Source of the DNA: Streptomyces rishiriensis
GTDB lineage: Bacteria > Actinomycetota > Actinomycetes > Streptomycetales > Streptomycetaceae
Assembly: GCF_003112535.1 (NCBI RefSeq)
Contig: NZ_BEWA01000013.1
Coordinates: 283,356-347,355 of the forward strand
Length of the DNA: 64,000 nt
Direction of reading: 5' to 3'
The notes beneath the pieces were generated by a model that worked only from the letters and a program-made list of their open reading frames with translations, searched no databases and was not told where the DNA came from. Shown here piece after piece: positions 43,241-52,270 of this stretch. The position numbers and the translations under genes are program-made. Each line of letters opens with the position of its first letter. Positions within the stretch are counted from its first letter, which is position 1.

Positions 43241-43984
43241 TCAGACGTCGCCCGTCCGTGAGGCGGGCGCCGGGTCTTCGGGGCGGGTGGCGGGGCGGCG
43301 GCGCAGGTCGATGGTGCGCAGTGCGGCGGGGAGCTCCGCCCGGTAGGGGATCAGGCCGAAGCGGCGGTGCTTGACGGTCGCCGCCACCGTCAGACGGGCC
43401 TGGACGGGAGCGCCGGCTGCGGCCTTGACGATCAGGGTGAAGGTCTCGTCGCCGATCAGGGGATGCCGGCTGGTCGCTTTGACGCGCCATTCCGGGTCGC
43501 TGTCCCTTTCGCCCATTCCGACGACGAAGACCTCCTCCCGGCCCTGGCCGGGGGTGACTTCGAGCGTCGACTCGACGATCGCGAGTCTGGCGGTCAGCCC
43601 GACGGTGGTGGCCCGCTCGACCGGGTGGGAGCGCTTCTTGGGGGAGACCGACCAGGCGATCGGCTGCCGGTCGGCGGGTTCGCCGGGGGACTCCAGAAGC
43701 ACGCCGACGGCAGCGTCGGCGAACGGGTCGCCGTTCGCCGGCGGCCGGAAGGCGCAGGTGAGGCTGAGGAGGAGGTAGTCGCTGTGCGGCGCCTGCGCGG
43801 TCAGGAAGCCGAGCCACTCCGCCTCGCCCGCCGCTGCCTCCTCAGCCGTCAGGGGGTGGACGACGGCGGTGCTGAGCGACACCCGCCCCTCGATGCGACG
43901 GCGCGGGGCGGGCGACTGCAGCCTGGGCACCTCCGTCAGGTCGACCTCGTGCAGCGGGGTCAGGGGCAGGTCCAGCAAGGTCAC
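43241..43984 (-). CDS. hypothetical partner of the CHAT protein
   Basis: 247 residues from GTG 43984, overlapping the CHAT stop as GTGA. No signal or TM. Predicted beta-rich: LSTAVVHPLTAEEAAAGEAE, SDYLLLSLTCAFRPPANGD, RATTVGLTARLAIVESTLEV, TFTLIVKAAAGAPVQARLTV, FGLIPYRAELPAALRTIDL. The frame is open into the CHAT gene region but the coupled GTG is the sensible start. No known family recognised. Tight coupling suggests it is a substrate, regulator or effector of the CHAT protease. Confidence 0.75.
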   Translation of the reverse strand: MTLLDLPLTPLHEVDLTEVPRLQSPAPRRRIEGRVSLSTAVVHPLTAEEAAAGEAEWLGFLTAQAPHSDYLLLSLTCAFRPPANGDPFADAAVGVLLESPGEPADRQPIAWSVSPKKRSHPVERATTVGLTARLAIVESTLEVTPGQGREEVFVVGMGERDSDPEWRVKATSRHPLIGDETFTLIVKAAAGAPVQARLTVAATVKHRRFGLIPYRAELPAALRTIDLRRRPATRPEDPAPASRTGDV

Positions 43985-46900
43985 GAGGCAGCTCCGTGGG
44001 TCGGGTCGGAAGGGCGCCAGTCGCCGATGAAGCAGAACGAGCCCCAGTCCCGGAAGGCCGGATGCCGGGCGCGGACGGCCGACTGCGCGGCGCGGAAGGC
44101 GGCCCGCCGGTCCGGTGTCCGCGCGAGGCGCTCGTAGAGCCTCCCGAAGAACTCCGTGGCCACCTCCGGGTGCACCGGCCACAGGCATCCGATGACGGCC
44201 GAGGCGCCGGCGGACAGGAACGCGGCGGGCAGGCCGCGCAGGTTGTCGTTGACGTCGAACCGGCCCAGCGCGGATTCGCAGGAGCTCATCGTCACGAGTT
44301 CGACGCCCCGCAGGTCGGCCCGGAGGATGTCGTGGGCGAAGACACGGCCGTCGTCGTCCGCGTCCGGCGACAGGAACAGGCACTGGTACCACGACGCCCA
44401 CTCGTTGTGCGCCCCGTGCGCGGCCACGTGGACGTATCGGGCGTCGGCGAGTTCGCCGAGGAGCCGCCGCGGTGTCGCCTCGGCTCCCAGCACCGCGTGG
44501 CCGCCCATGGCCGCGGCGACCTGGACGGCGTGCGTCTCCAGGGCGTCCTGCGCGAGGAGCCCGTGCCGGGCGCCCCCGGCCGCGGACGCGAAAGCGACGA
44601 GGCCCCGCCCGGACGGACGGCTGCGGCCGGACGCCTGCGCGCGGAGGAAGCCCAGGCTCGGCACCTGCGTGACGGTCCAGTCCTCGGCGAGGGGACGGCC
44701 GTCGACCTCCAGGAGGTGGTAAGGGAGGTAGTGCAGCGGGCCGTTGGGCCAGATGCACAGGTGCCGCTTCCCCTGGGCCCGCCAGCCGTCCAGCGAGGCG
44801 GTGAACGCCGCCAGATAGGGGACGCTGCCGTCCCTGAGCTGCGCCTGGGCGTCACGGCTGACCGGCCGGTGCAGCGGATCGGCGACGACGGCCTGTCGCA
44901 GGGCGGCGACGTGGAAGGCGACCGGGTGGGCGGAGAGCGTGTGTCGCGCGCGGGTGAAGCGAATGAGCCCGGCTTCGAAGTCCGCCAGGAGCACGGTGTG
45001 GTGCTCCATGTCCTCGCGGGTCACCGCCATGCCGGACAGCGAGGTCACCGGCGCCTCGGCGCCGTCCCGGTCCGCGTGGCCGAGATACAGCGAGAGCAGC
45101 ACCGTGTCCTTTGGCAGGAGCGACCGCAACTCGTCGGGAGACATCATCGGCATGCGGTCCATGCGGCCGGAGGCGAGGAGTTCCTGGCTGATCCAACGGT
45201 CCGCGGCTCGCTGCATGTTGCGGTGCTCCGTCCCGGCGTCGCCTCCGGGTTCGGACTCGCCGGTGCCCACGTAGAAGAGCATCGCCTCGTCGGGGCCCGG
45301 CAGTTCGGGCTCGCTCGGCGGGCCGGGCAGCCGTGCCTCGTCCGCCTTGACGCGGGCCAGCAGCCGCGAGAGGCGCGGGGAGGGCGCGAACGGGCCGGGC
45401 CGCCCGGTGACGACCGTGAAGTCGATCCCCTTGGCGGCCTGGTGGATCGCCGCCATCAGGCCGTACGAGACGGTGGGGCCGCCGCTCAGTTTGACGACCA
45501 GCCGCTGGTACAGGTCCCGGAGCTTCCAGCCGACGACCTCGTCGACGCCGCCCCGCAGCCACACGGCGGCGGGGACGAGTGCCGCCACGGCCGCGTCGGC
45601 GCTGCCGTCGTCGGCGGCCAGCGCACCGCGCAGCGCGGCGTCGAGGCTGTTCAGCGCCATGTCGGTCTGGCCGCACGCGGCGTAGGCGGCGACCGCGTCG
45701 GCGAAGTGACCCGCGGCGACGGCCTCCTGGCCGGTGACCGACGTGTACAGCCCCATGTCGTACGAGAGCGTGCCGTCGAGGTGGTCGAGTGCCGCGCGGA
45801 GCCGGCCGCACAGCTCCGGAGCCAGCTCCCGCGCCTGTGCCGTGAGGGCCCGGCCGATGTGCCCCTCGCCGTTTCCCCGGGCGTGCGCCGCGAGGTGGAT
45901 GAAGGTCGCCGCGCGCTGCTCGGGGGACCAGCCGTCCCGGTCGGCGACGGTACGGAGTCGTCCCGCGGCCTCCGCCACCCGGATCGGCCCCGGGGAGCAG
46001 CGCAGACGGTCGCCGGCCAGACAGTGCACCTCGCTGGCCCAGCGGCGCCGGCGGTAGGAGTCACCGGGCAGTTCCGGCAGTTCGCGGTCGGCGGCCTCGA
46101 TCAGCCGGAACTCCAGGTCGGGCCGGCGGGCCTCCTCGGCGAGGGTGAGCGCCTCGGCGAAGACGCTCGCGGCCTCGCGCACGCCCCGCTGGTCCCGGAT
46201 CGCGGCCAGCGGCACGGGCAGCACGTCCCGGACGTCGCCGGGCAGGGAGAGCTCGCCCAGGAGGCACAGGACTCTCAGCAGGTACAGACGGGTGAGGGGG
46301 TCCTCGACCGGATCCAGCACGTCGAACGCCTCGCGGGCGACCACGCGCATCTCCTCGTCGTGCGACTCCTGTCGGAGACCGGCCACCATGGACAGCGCCT
46401 CGGCCAGCGCTTTCAGGGCGCGCCCCCGCTGGTGCCCGTGCGACAGGCCGGCGGCCTCCCGCAGGTACCGGACCGCCTCCTCGGCGGCGACCAGCGGGGC
46501 AGGCATGTCCGCCGTCTCCGGGGCGACGGAGTCGTCGGGGTGGACCGAGCGGCGCCGAGCCTGGCGTTCGCGCCACAGATCGTGGGCCGACTCGAAGGTC
46601 AGCCCCGACATGTGCCCCATGTAGGGGCTCACGCGCAGCAGCCCGGCGGCGAACAGCGTCTCCGCGAGTTCGGCGACGTCCTCGGCGCGGCCGCTGCCCC
46701 GCAGCACGGCGATCTGTTCGTCCGCCACGGCGCAGACGCGGCGGAAGAGCAGCCCGTCGGCCTCGTCGACCAGCGCGAGCCGTCCCGCTTCGACGTAGGC
46801 GTCGGCCGCCCACCACCAGGGCGTTCCCTGTCCGGCGGTCCAGCGGGGACGCGCGGCCTCCAGCGCGAGGGTCAGCGCCGGCACCGCTTCACGCGGCTCG

Positions 46901-48249
46901 CCGGCCCTCACGAGACGCAGGGCCCCCATCACGACGGACACCACGGCGGCCTTCGAGAGCGCGAAGGACGGGTCCTGCACCCGGCGCACGGCCTCGCTCT
47001 CGGTCAGCACGCGCGCCGAGAGCTGCCCGGCGAGGGTGACCAGGGCCATTGCCTGCCGCCGGACCTCGGGATCCTCCGCACGGGACGCCCGGCCGCCCCG
47101 GTCACCGCCCCCGGCAGCGGGAGCGGGAGCGGGAGCGGGAGCGGGAGCGGGAGCAGCAGCTTGAGCGGCAGCGGCGTCGACCTGCGAACCCCCGTCGGCC
47201 CCAGCGGCCCCGGCGGCCCCGCCGGCCCCATCTGCCCCATCTGCCCCATCGGCTCCGTCGGTCCCGCGGGCGCGGGAGGTTCGCTCGAGAAGGAGTCTCA
47301 TGGCTCTGCTCAGGCCGGCCAGGTGCGCCTCGCGAGGGGGGCCGTTCGTCAGGTCGACCGCCTCCCGCAGCCACCTCACCGCCTCGCGCAGCAGGGCTAC
47401 GGCGTCGTCCTCGTCCCCCGCTGTCGCCCGCCCCGTTTCAACGCGCCGGCCGAGGCACGCGCCGAGCCCGGCCGCCGCCCGCGCATACGCGGACGCGTCC
47501 CCGGCGGCGTCCGTGACGGCATCCCGCCAGACCCGCTCGGCCGCCACGAGATCCCCGACGTCCCCCGCAGCCTCGAAGCGCCGGACGAGGGCGTCGGCGA
47601 GGGACGTCCGGCGGCTCACCCGCCGATGGGCCGACGGCTCCGGGAGAGCGGCGACCCGGGCCAGCAGTTCCACCGCGGCGTCGGCGTCGGCGCCGCGTTC
47701 CGCCCGCGGACGGTCCGGGAGAGCGGCGCGGTGTCGGAGCGCAAGGCCGTGGAGGGTGTCGCGGTAGGCGTTGTCACCACTGTCCGCGACGGTCCCGAGC
47801 AGGGCGAGGGCCTGTTCGAGAGCGGCGGCGTCACCCGTCTCCTCGGCGTCGACGATCAGATCCGCCGCATGTTCCAGCGGGTCGCTCCACGGATCGTGTC
47901 CGGTCTCCTCGGCGAGCCGGGGCCACAGCTCACGCGGCACCCGGCGGTGATCCACCAGGTAGAGCAGGCCGAAGACACCGATGGCCGTCTCCAGGTCCCC
48001 GGCGGCGCGGGGGCCGGGCCCGTGCGCCACGGAGCGGGTCCGGTAGAACGCGGCAAGGGTGTGGAGGAGGTCGGGGTCTGCTTCCTCGAGTCGCCCGGCG
48101 ACCGAGGCGAAGAGGTCCGCCGCGAGGGCCAGGGCGTCGTCTTCGAGCACGCGCTGCGGGGCCCCGCCGGCGCCGAACTCCCGCACCCGGTCGGCCAGCC
48201 CACTGAGGCGTGCGTCCTCCACGAATCCCCCGTCCGTCGGAGCACTCAT
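43981..48249 (-). CDS. TPR-rich CHAT-domain caspase-like protease
   Basis: 1422 residues from ATG 48249. Residues 1-320 and about 400-1000 are Ala/Leu/Arg-rich helical repeats of TPR type (AVRYLREAAGLSHGHQRGRA). Between them lies a low-complexity linker of GAD and AP repeats (about 325-378). The C-terminal CHAT domain has FLRAQASG, YVHVAAHGAHNEW with His1278, and VTMSSCESALGRF with Cys1324, the catalytic dyad, then AFLSAGASAVIGCLWPV. CHAT enzymes are caspase relatives used in regulated proteolysis and some defence systems. Cytoplasmic by appearance. Confidence 0.9.
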   Translation of the reverse strand: MSAPTDGGFVEDARLSGLADRVREFGAGGAPQRVLEDDALALAADLFASVAGRLEEADPDLLHTLAAFYRTRSVAHGPGPRAAGDLETAIGVFGLLYLVDHRRVPRELWPRLAEETGHDPWSDPLEHAADLIVDAEETGDAAALEQALALLGTVADSGDNAYRDTLHGLALRHRAALPDRPRAERGADADAAVELLARVAALPEPSAHRRVSRRTSLADALVRRFEAAGDVGDLVAAERVWRDAVTDAAGDASAYARAAAGLGACLGRRVETGRATAGDEDDAVALLREAVRWLREAVDLTNGPPREAHLAGLSRAMRLLLERTSRARGTDGADGADGADGAGGAAGAAGADGGSQVDAAAAQAAAPAPAPAPAPAPAAGGGDRGGRASRAEDPEVRRQAMALVTLAGQLSARVLTESEAVRRVQDPSFALSKAAVVSVVMGALRLVRAGEPREAVPALTLALEAARPRWTAGQGTPWWWAADAYVEAGRLALVDEADGLLFRRVCAVADEQIAVLRGSGRAEDVAELAETLFAAGLLRVSPYMGHMSGLTFESAHDLWRERQARRRSVHPDDSVAPETADMPAPLVAAEEAVRYLREAAGLSHGHQRGRALKALAEALSMVAGLRQESHDEEMRVVAREAFDVLDPVEDPLTRLYLLRVLCLLGELSLPGDVRDVLPVPLAAIRDQRGVREAASVFAEALTLAEEARRPDLEFRLIEAADRELPELPGDSYRRRRWASEVHCLAGDRLRCSPGPIRVAEAAGRLRTVADRDGWSPEQRAATFIHLAAHARGNGEGHIGRALTAQARELAPELCGRLRAALDHLDGTLSYDMGLYTSVTGQEAVAAGHFADAVAAYAACGQTDMALNSLDAALRGALAADDGSADAAVAALVPAAVWLRGGVDEVVGWKLRDLYQRLVVKLSGGPTVSYGLMAAIHQAAKGIDFTVVTGRPGPFAPSPRLSRLLARVKADEARLPGPPSEPELPGPDEAMLFYVGTGESEPGGDAGTEHRNMQRAADRWISQELLASGRMDRMPMMSPDELRSLLPKDTVLLSLYLGHADRDGAEAPVTSLSGMAVTREDMEHHTVLLADFEAGLIRFTRARHTLSAHPVAFHVAALRQAVVADPLHRPVSRDAQAQLRDGSVPYLAAFTASLDGWRAQGKRHLCIWPNGPLHYLPYHLLEVDGRPLAEDWTVTQVPSLGFLRAQASGRSRPSGRGLVAFASAAGGARHGLLAQDALETHAVQVAAAMGGHAVLGAEATPRRLLGELADARYVHVAAHGAHNEWASWYQCLFLSPDADDDGRVFAHDILRADLRGVELVTMSSCESALGRFDVNDNLRGLPAAFLSAGASAVIGCLWPVHPEVATEFFGRLYERLARTPDRRAAFRAAQSAVRARHPAFRDWGSFCFIGDWRPSDPTHGAAS

Positions 48250-48356
48250 CGTAGTGAGGACGGCACGAGCGCTCCGGAGGAACCGTGGATCCGGCGATGC
48301 CCCGGGCGGGCAGCCGTGCCCGAGGGCCCCGGCCGCGGGCCCGCCGGGACGGTGTG

Positions 48357-48935
48357 TCAGAGCACGGCGAGCCGGTCCACCAGCAGCTCCACCCTCCGCT
48401 CGGCGTCCTGCGGCGGCAGCCGTCCCGCCCTCGTCAGGGTCGCCAGCCCGTGCAGGGCGGCCCAGAACACCTCGGTGAACAGCCCCGGGGCGACGCCCTC
48501 CCCGGCGACCTCGCCCAGGGTCTCCAGCAGGGCCGCGAAGGCGTCCTTCAGTGGCTCCGGGGTGTCCTCCTGGGCGTAGGGGAGACCGCCGTCGAGCTGG
48601 AACAGGGCGTCGTAGACCGCCGGGTTGCGCTCGGCGAAGTCGAGGTAGCCGCGCGCCAGGGCGGCGACCCGCGCGCGCGGACCGTGCGCGGCGGCGGCCG
48701 CGGCCCGCACCGCCGTGGCCAGCTCGGTGGCGCCCTCCAGGGCGACGGCGCCGATGATCTCGCGTTTGCCGCGGAAGTGGCTGTAGAGGACGGGCTGGCT
48801 GTATTCGATGCGTTCGGCGAGGCGGCGGGTGGTGACCGCGTCCCAGCCCTGTTGTTCAGCGAGTTCCCGGGCCGTCGCCACGATGAGGCGCTCGCGCTCC
48901 GCCCGTTCGCGGGCCTTGCGTTCCTGTACCGACAT
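48357..48935 (-). CDS. TetR-family repressor
   Basis: 192 residues from ATG 48935. HTH region: IVATARELAEQQGWDAVTTR then RLAERIEYSQPVLYSHFRGK. The C-terminal ligand domain follows (YLDFAERNPAVYDALFQLDG). Divergent from the DUF1772 gene, with twin palindromes between, so self- and neighbour repression is likely. Confidence 0.93.
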   Translation of the reverse strand: MSVQERKARERAERERLIVATARELAEQQGWDAVTTRRLAERIEYSQPVLYSHFRGKREIIGAVALEGATELATAVRAAAAAAHGPRARVAALARGYLDFAERNPAVYDALFQLDGGLPYAQEDTPEPLKDAFAALLETLGEVAGEGVAPGLFTEVFWAALHGLATLTRAGRLPPQDAERRVELLVDRLAVL

Positions 48936-48944
48936 AAAACGATC

Positions 48945-49008
48945 CTAGCACCGCTAGACAATCGAGCGGCAGTAGGTCTAGCGTTGCCTCATCAGCTAGC
49001 AGCGCTAG
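48945..49008. promoter_or_regulatory. two TetR operator palindromes
   Basis: CTAGCACCGCTAG (48945-48957) and CTAGCAGCGCTAG (48996-49008) are 13-base near-palindromes with the same arms, 51 bases apart centre to centre, in the divergent gap. A degenerate tctagcg lies between. Typical of a TetR operator pair. Confidence 0.78.
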
Positions 49009-49026
49009 ATCCCAGGAGGGGTCGTC

Positions 49027-49473
49027 ATGCTCAACGCACTCGAGGTCTTCACCACCGTGGTCGTCGGCGTGATGGTGGGGGTGGAGTTCTCCGTCCTCTT
49101 CGTCATCAACCCGATCCTCAACGCCCTCCCCGAGGACAGCGGCCAGCTCGGCCACGCCCACGGGGGCCGGATGCTCGGCGCCGTGATGCCGTTCTGGTAC
49201 GTCGGCTCGCTCGTCCTCGTCGCCGTCTGGGCCGTCGCCGGACGGCAGCACCACGGCACCGGCCTTGTCGTGACCGCCGGAGCGCTGCTGATCCTCAGCG
49301 TGGTGATGTCGCTCCTGCTGCTCGTCCCTATCAACAACCGGAACAAGACGTGGACCCCCGAGAACCGGCCCGAGGACTGGAAGGAGCAGTTGGACCGCTG
49401 GCTCCGCTTCCACTACGTCCGCGTCGCCGTCATCATCGCCGCCTTCACCCTTCTGGTCACCGCCCTCGTCTGA
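49027..49473 (+). CDS. DUF1772 (anthrone-oxygenase-like) membrane protein
   Basis: 148 residues from ATG 49027 with a caggagggg site. Four TM helices (VFTTVVVGVMVGVEFSVLFV, FWYVGSLVLVAVWAVAG, LVVTAGALLILSVVMSLLLL, YVRVAVIIAAFTLLVTALV) with the family NNRNKTW segment. Probably the target of the divergent TetR repressor. Confidence 0.9.
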   Translation: MLNALEVFTTVVVGVMVGVEFSVLFVINPILNALPEDSGQLGHAHGGRMLGAVMPFWYVGSLVLVAVWAVAGRQHHGTGLVVTAGALLILSVVMSLLLLVPINNRNKTWTPENRPEDWKEQLDRWLRFHYVRVAVIIAAFTLLVTALV

Positions 49474-49499
49474 CCTCGCGGTCGGGGATGATGGCCGTC

Positions 49500-49967
49500 A
49501 TGCGCATCCGCATCGACGCCGTCGACCTGCCCGGTCTCTCCCGCCCCGGCTCCGCCGACGGGGACCCGCCCGGCCACGGCAACATCCATGTCGCCGTGCA
49601 GCGCCGCGACCGTCCCGCCGAAGTCCTCGAACCGCAGCCCGGCGACGCGCCGTCCGCGACCTGGACCCTGGAGTGCACCGCCCGCACCTCGCCGAACGGC
49701 ACCGAGGTCGAGGGGCCCTACGTGCAGGACCGTCTGGGGCGACGGTTCGTCTACCTGTCGTGGGGCACGGTCGACGCGTCGGGCGTCTTCACGATGTTCC
49801 GCCGCGCCAAGCTCATGCTCGACGTCATCCCCGCCGACGTGCTCGCGGCCGCCGCACGTGAGGGCCTGCTGGTCGGACGCCTGGGGCTGACCGACCAGCA
49901 GGGCGGCCCCCTGTGCGCACGCGTCGAGCCCCCGCACATCGCCTGGACCGCCGAACGCGCCGGCTAG
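49500..49967 (+). CDS. DUF5990-family protein
   Basis: 155 residues from ATG 49500 (ATG 49488/49491 also possible). RIRIDAVDLPGLSRPG, GNIHVAVQRRDRPAEVLEPQ, VEGPYVQDRLGRRFVYLSWG and FRRAKLMLDVIP are family-like. Soluble beta-rich protein of unknown role. Its last 4 bases overlap the convergent membrane-anchored XRE gene. Confidence 0.85.
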   Translation: MRIRIDAVDLPGLSRPGSADGDPPGHGNIHVAVQRRDRPAEVLEPQPGDAPSATWTLECTARTSPNGTEVEGPYVQDRLGRRFVYLSWGTVDASGVFTMFRRAKLMLDVIPADVLAAAAREGLLVGRLGLTDQQGGPLCARVEPPHIAWTAERAG

Positions 49968-51349
49968 GGCCCGCCCGAGGGGCCGGTGCCGTCCTCCACA
50001 CGGATCCACTCGGTGCCGCCGAGCAGGTACTCGTGGAGGGGACGGCCCCGGCTGCCGCTGGTGCGGAAGGGCGTGCCGTGGTCGTCGATCCGGACGGTCC
50101 CCTGGCGGCCGCCGCTGGACCACTGCAGCTCCACGTACCACTTCACGTCGTGGGCGCGGGCGTGAGCGGTGATGTACAGCACCTCGGGATCGGACCGGCT
50201 GACCTTGTAGGGGACACCGCGCTGCCCGGCCCTCGGCACGATCGTGGGGTGGGCGGCGTCGAGATCCGTGGCGAACGACCTCGTCTCCACGCCTCCGCCG
50301 CAGCCCGACGACCCCTCGTACGCGTTCCAGGCCGGGGGCGGGCCCGAGTCGACGACGCGCACGTGCAGCGACTCGATGACGACGGTTTCGTCGCCGGTGC
50401 CCTGAACGGTCAGCGCCACCCGCTGCCCGTCGGCGGCGATGGCGCCCTGCGCCTTCACCCAGCCCGGCACGTCCTGTCCCATCACCGGCGGCGAGACCTC
50501 GCCGGGAGGCCGGTCGATCAGGTACCTCCCCTCGCACTGCGGGTCTTCCCAGGCATACGTGCGGGTGCTCACCGTCAGCGGAACCGCGGCGCCGTCGTGG
50601 GCGCGGCCCGTGCCGTCGCCGCGCGCCGACGAGGTGGCGTCGGTCGCCCCGGAGGACGGGGTCGCAGACGGGGCCGGGGAGCGGCTCGGATGCGCCGAGG
50701 GGGACGCCGGAGTCGACGGACGGCCCGGGGAGGAGGCGAAGGCCCGTTGTCCGGCGGCGGCCGCGGTGCCGGTCCCCCGGCCGTCGCCCGCCAGGCCCGG
50801 CCCCCCGCCCGTCAGGTCGAGGGTGAGCGCGGTGGTCACGGCGACGGCGGCGACGCCCGCCGCGATCAGGGCCCACCTCCTGCGGACGGTCCGGACGGGC
50901 GCCGGCGAGGGGCCGTCCGGCACGGCCGCCCCCGGGGACGGTTCGGCGGCGGACCCGGGCGGGTCACCGCGCCCGCTCATGACGGTGGGGACGGACGCGG
51001 TCGGCGGCGCCGTGCCCTCGGGTTCCGCTCCGTTCGTCGGCGCTCCGTTCGTCGGCGCTCCGGCCGGCTGCGCGTCCGCCGCGGCGCGCCGGGCGCGTTC
51101 GCGCGCCGCGTCCGCCAGGACCCAGCGCCGGTGCAACTCGGCCAGCTCATCGGGCGTCGCCCTGCACACCCGGGCGAAGCGTGCGAGCGCCGCGTTGTCG
51201 CCCGGCACCCCTTCCCCCTTGCAGTACCGGTGCAGCGTCGAGGTGCTCATGTGCGACCGCTTCGCCAGAGCTTCGTAACTCAGCCCGGATCGCTGCTTCA
51301 ACTCGCGCATCAGCGCCGCGAATTCAGCGATCTCCTCCGCCGCCTCCAC
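49964..51349 (-). CDS. membrane-anchored XRE-type regulator with extracytoplasmic domain
   Basis: 461 residues. N-terminal HTH (LSYEALAKRSHMSTSTLHRY, CKGEGVPG), a disordered Ala/Pro/Gly stretch, one TM at about 150-175 (RRRWALIAAGVAAVAVTTAL), a Ser/Pro/Thr spacer, then a secreted domain with Cys in YAWEDPQCEGRYLIDRPPGE and GSSGCGGGVETRSF. The layout suggests one-component sensing outside with DNA binding inside. Target unknown. Confidence 0.82.
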   Translation of the reverse strand: MEAAEEIAEFAALMRELKQRSGLSYEALAKRSHMSTSTLHRYCKGEGVPGDNAALARFARVCRATPDELAELHRRWVLADAARERARRAAADAQPAGAPTNGAPTNGAEPEGTAPPTASVPTVMSGRGDPPGSAAEPSPGAAVPDGPSPAPVRTVRRRWALIAAGVAAVAVTTALTLDLTGGGPGLAGDGRGTGTAAAAGQRAFASSPGRPSTPASPSAHPSRSPAPSATPSSGATDATSSARGDGTGRAHDGAAVPLTVSTRTYAWEDPQCEGRYLIDRPPGEVSPPVMGQDVPGWVKAQGAIAADGQRVALTVQGTGDETVVIESLHVRVVDSGPPPAWNAYEGSSGCGGGVETRSFATDLDAAHPTIVPRAGQRGVPYKVSRSDPEVLYITAHARAHDVKWYVELQWSSGGRQGTVRIDDHGTPFRTSGSRGRPLHEYLLGGTEWIRVEDGTGPSGGP

Positions 51350-51594
51350 CGGTCCTCCATTCCGTCCGACATCCCAGGGGGGTCACGTTTCTCCTGGTCA
51401 GAGCCGTTCACGCATCCCGGCGTCCCGAACTTCCCGAGGGAACGGCGGACGGGACGCCGCAGGGCACAGGCTTGGGTCATCCAAGCACGGCGCCCCGCCG
51501 GACACGGTGGTCGGCCCCGTCCAACTCCCTTTCGCCTGCCCGCGTTTCCGGCGCGCCCACCGGCGCGCCACGCATCACAGAAAGCAGTCCCGCC

Positions 51595-52143
51595 ATGCGT
51601 ATCTCCACTCGTCCCGTCTCCCGCGCGTCCGCCTCGTCCATGGTCGTCGCCGCCGCCCTCGCGCTCGTCGGCGTCCAGGCCGCCGGGCAGACCGCCGCCG
51701 CCGCGACGAAGGAGGCCCCCTCGGTCGTCACCTGCACCACGGCGAACACCAAACTGACCGTCACCGAGGTGTCCCGGCCGATCAACCACCTGCTGCTCAA
51801 GGCCACCAACACGGGCGCCAAGCCCTGCTACGCCTACAGCGCCCCCTACCTGCGGGCCGGCGCCGACGCCCAGGCCGTGATGGCATGGGCCGACGAGACC
51901 ACTCCGCAGGCCGTGGTGACGCTCGAGCCCGGCCACTCCGCCTACGCGGGCGTCCTGACGTACTCGCCCGACGGTGAGGGCGGCAGCACGGCGAAGACCC
52001 TGGGCGTCTTCCTGGCCGACCGGAACGGTGACGCGATGGCCGGGGAGAAGACCCTGAACCTGCCGAACGGCGGTGTGTTCTTCAACAGCGCCGCCACCGT
52101 CACCTACTGGCAGGACAACGCGGCCGACGCCCTCTCCTGGTAG
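51595..52143 (+). CDS. secreted DUF4232-type protein
   Basis: 182 residues from ATG 51595. Signal peptide about 1-38 (VQAAGQTAAAAT). The domain reads VVTCTTANTKLTVTEVSRPI, HLLLKATNTGAKPCYAYSAP and VVTLEPGHSAYAGVL, with two Cys likely bridged. Common in Streptomyces secretomes; function unknown. Divergent from the membrane-anchored regulator, which may control it. Confidence 0.85.
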   Translation: MRISTRPVSRASASSMVVAAALALVGVQAAGQTAAAATKEAPSVVTCTTANTKLTVTEVSRPINHLLLKATNTGAKPCYAYSAPYLRAGADAQAVMAWADETTPQAVVTLEPGHSAYAGVLTYSPDGEGGSTAKTLGVFLADRNGDAMAGEKTLNLPNGGVFFNSAATVTYWQDNAADALSW

Positions 52144-52230
52144 CCGCCCCGGCCTCCCGGCCTGCCACGTCCCGGTCTCCCGCGGCCGCACGTCCGCGGG
52201 GGCCGGGCGCGCGCGGGCGGCGCCCACGGC

Positions 52231-52270
52231 CCGGTGTTCACGCTCACGGCCCGGTGTTCACGCTCACGGC
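52231..52270. repeat. 20-base tandem duplication
   Basis: Two exact copies of ccggtgttcacgctcacggc; the second runs over the stop codon of the following gene. Confidence 0.9.

Noticed and set aside
43996..48579. 1527-codon plus-strand open frame
   Set aside because: Antisense shadow of the CHAT gene; high GC keeps the opposite frame free of stops. No protein-like motifs.
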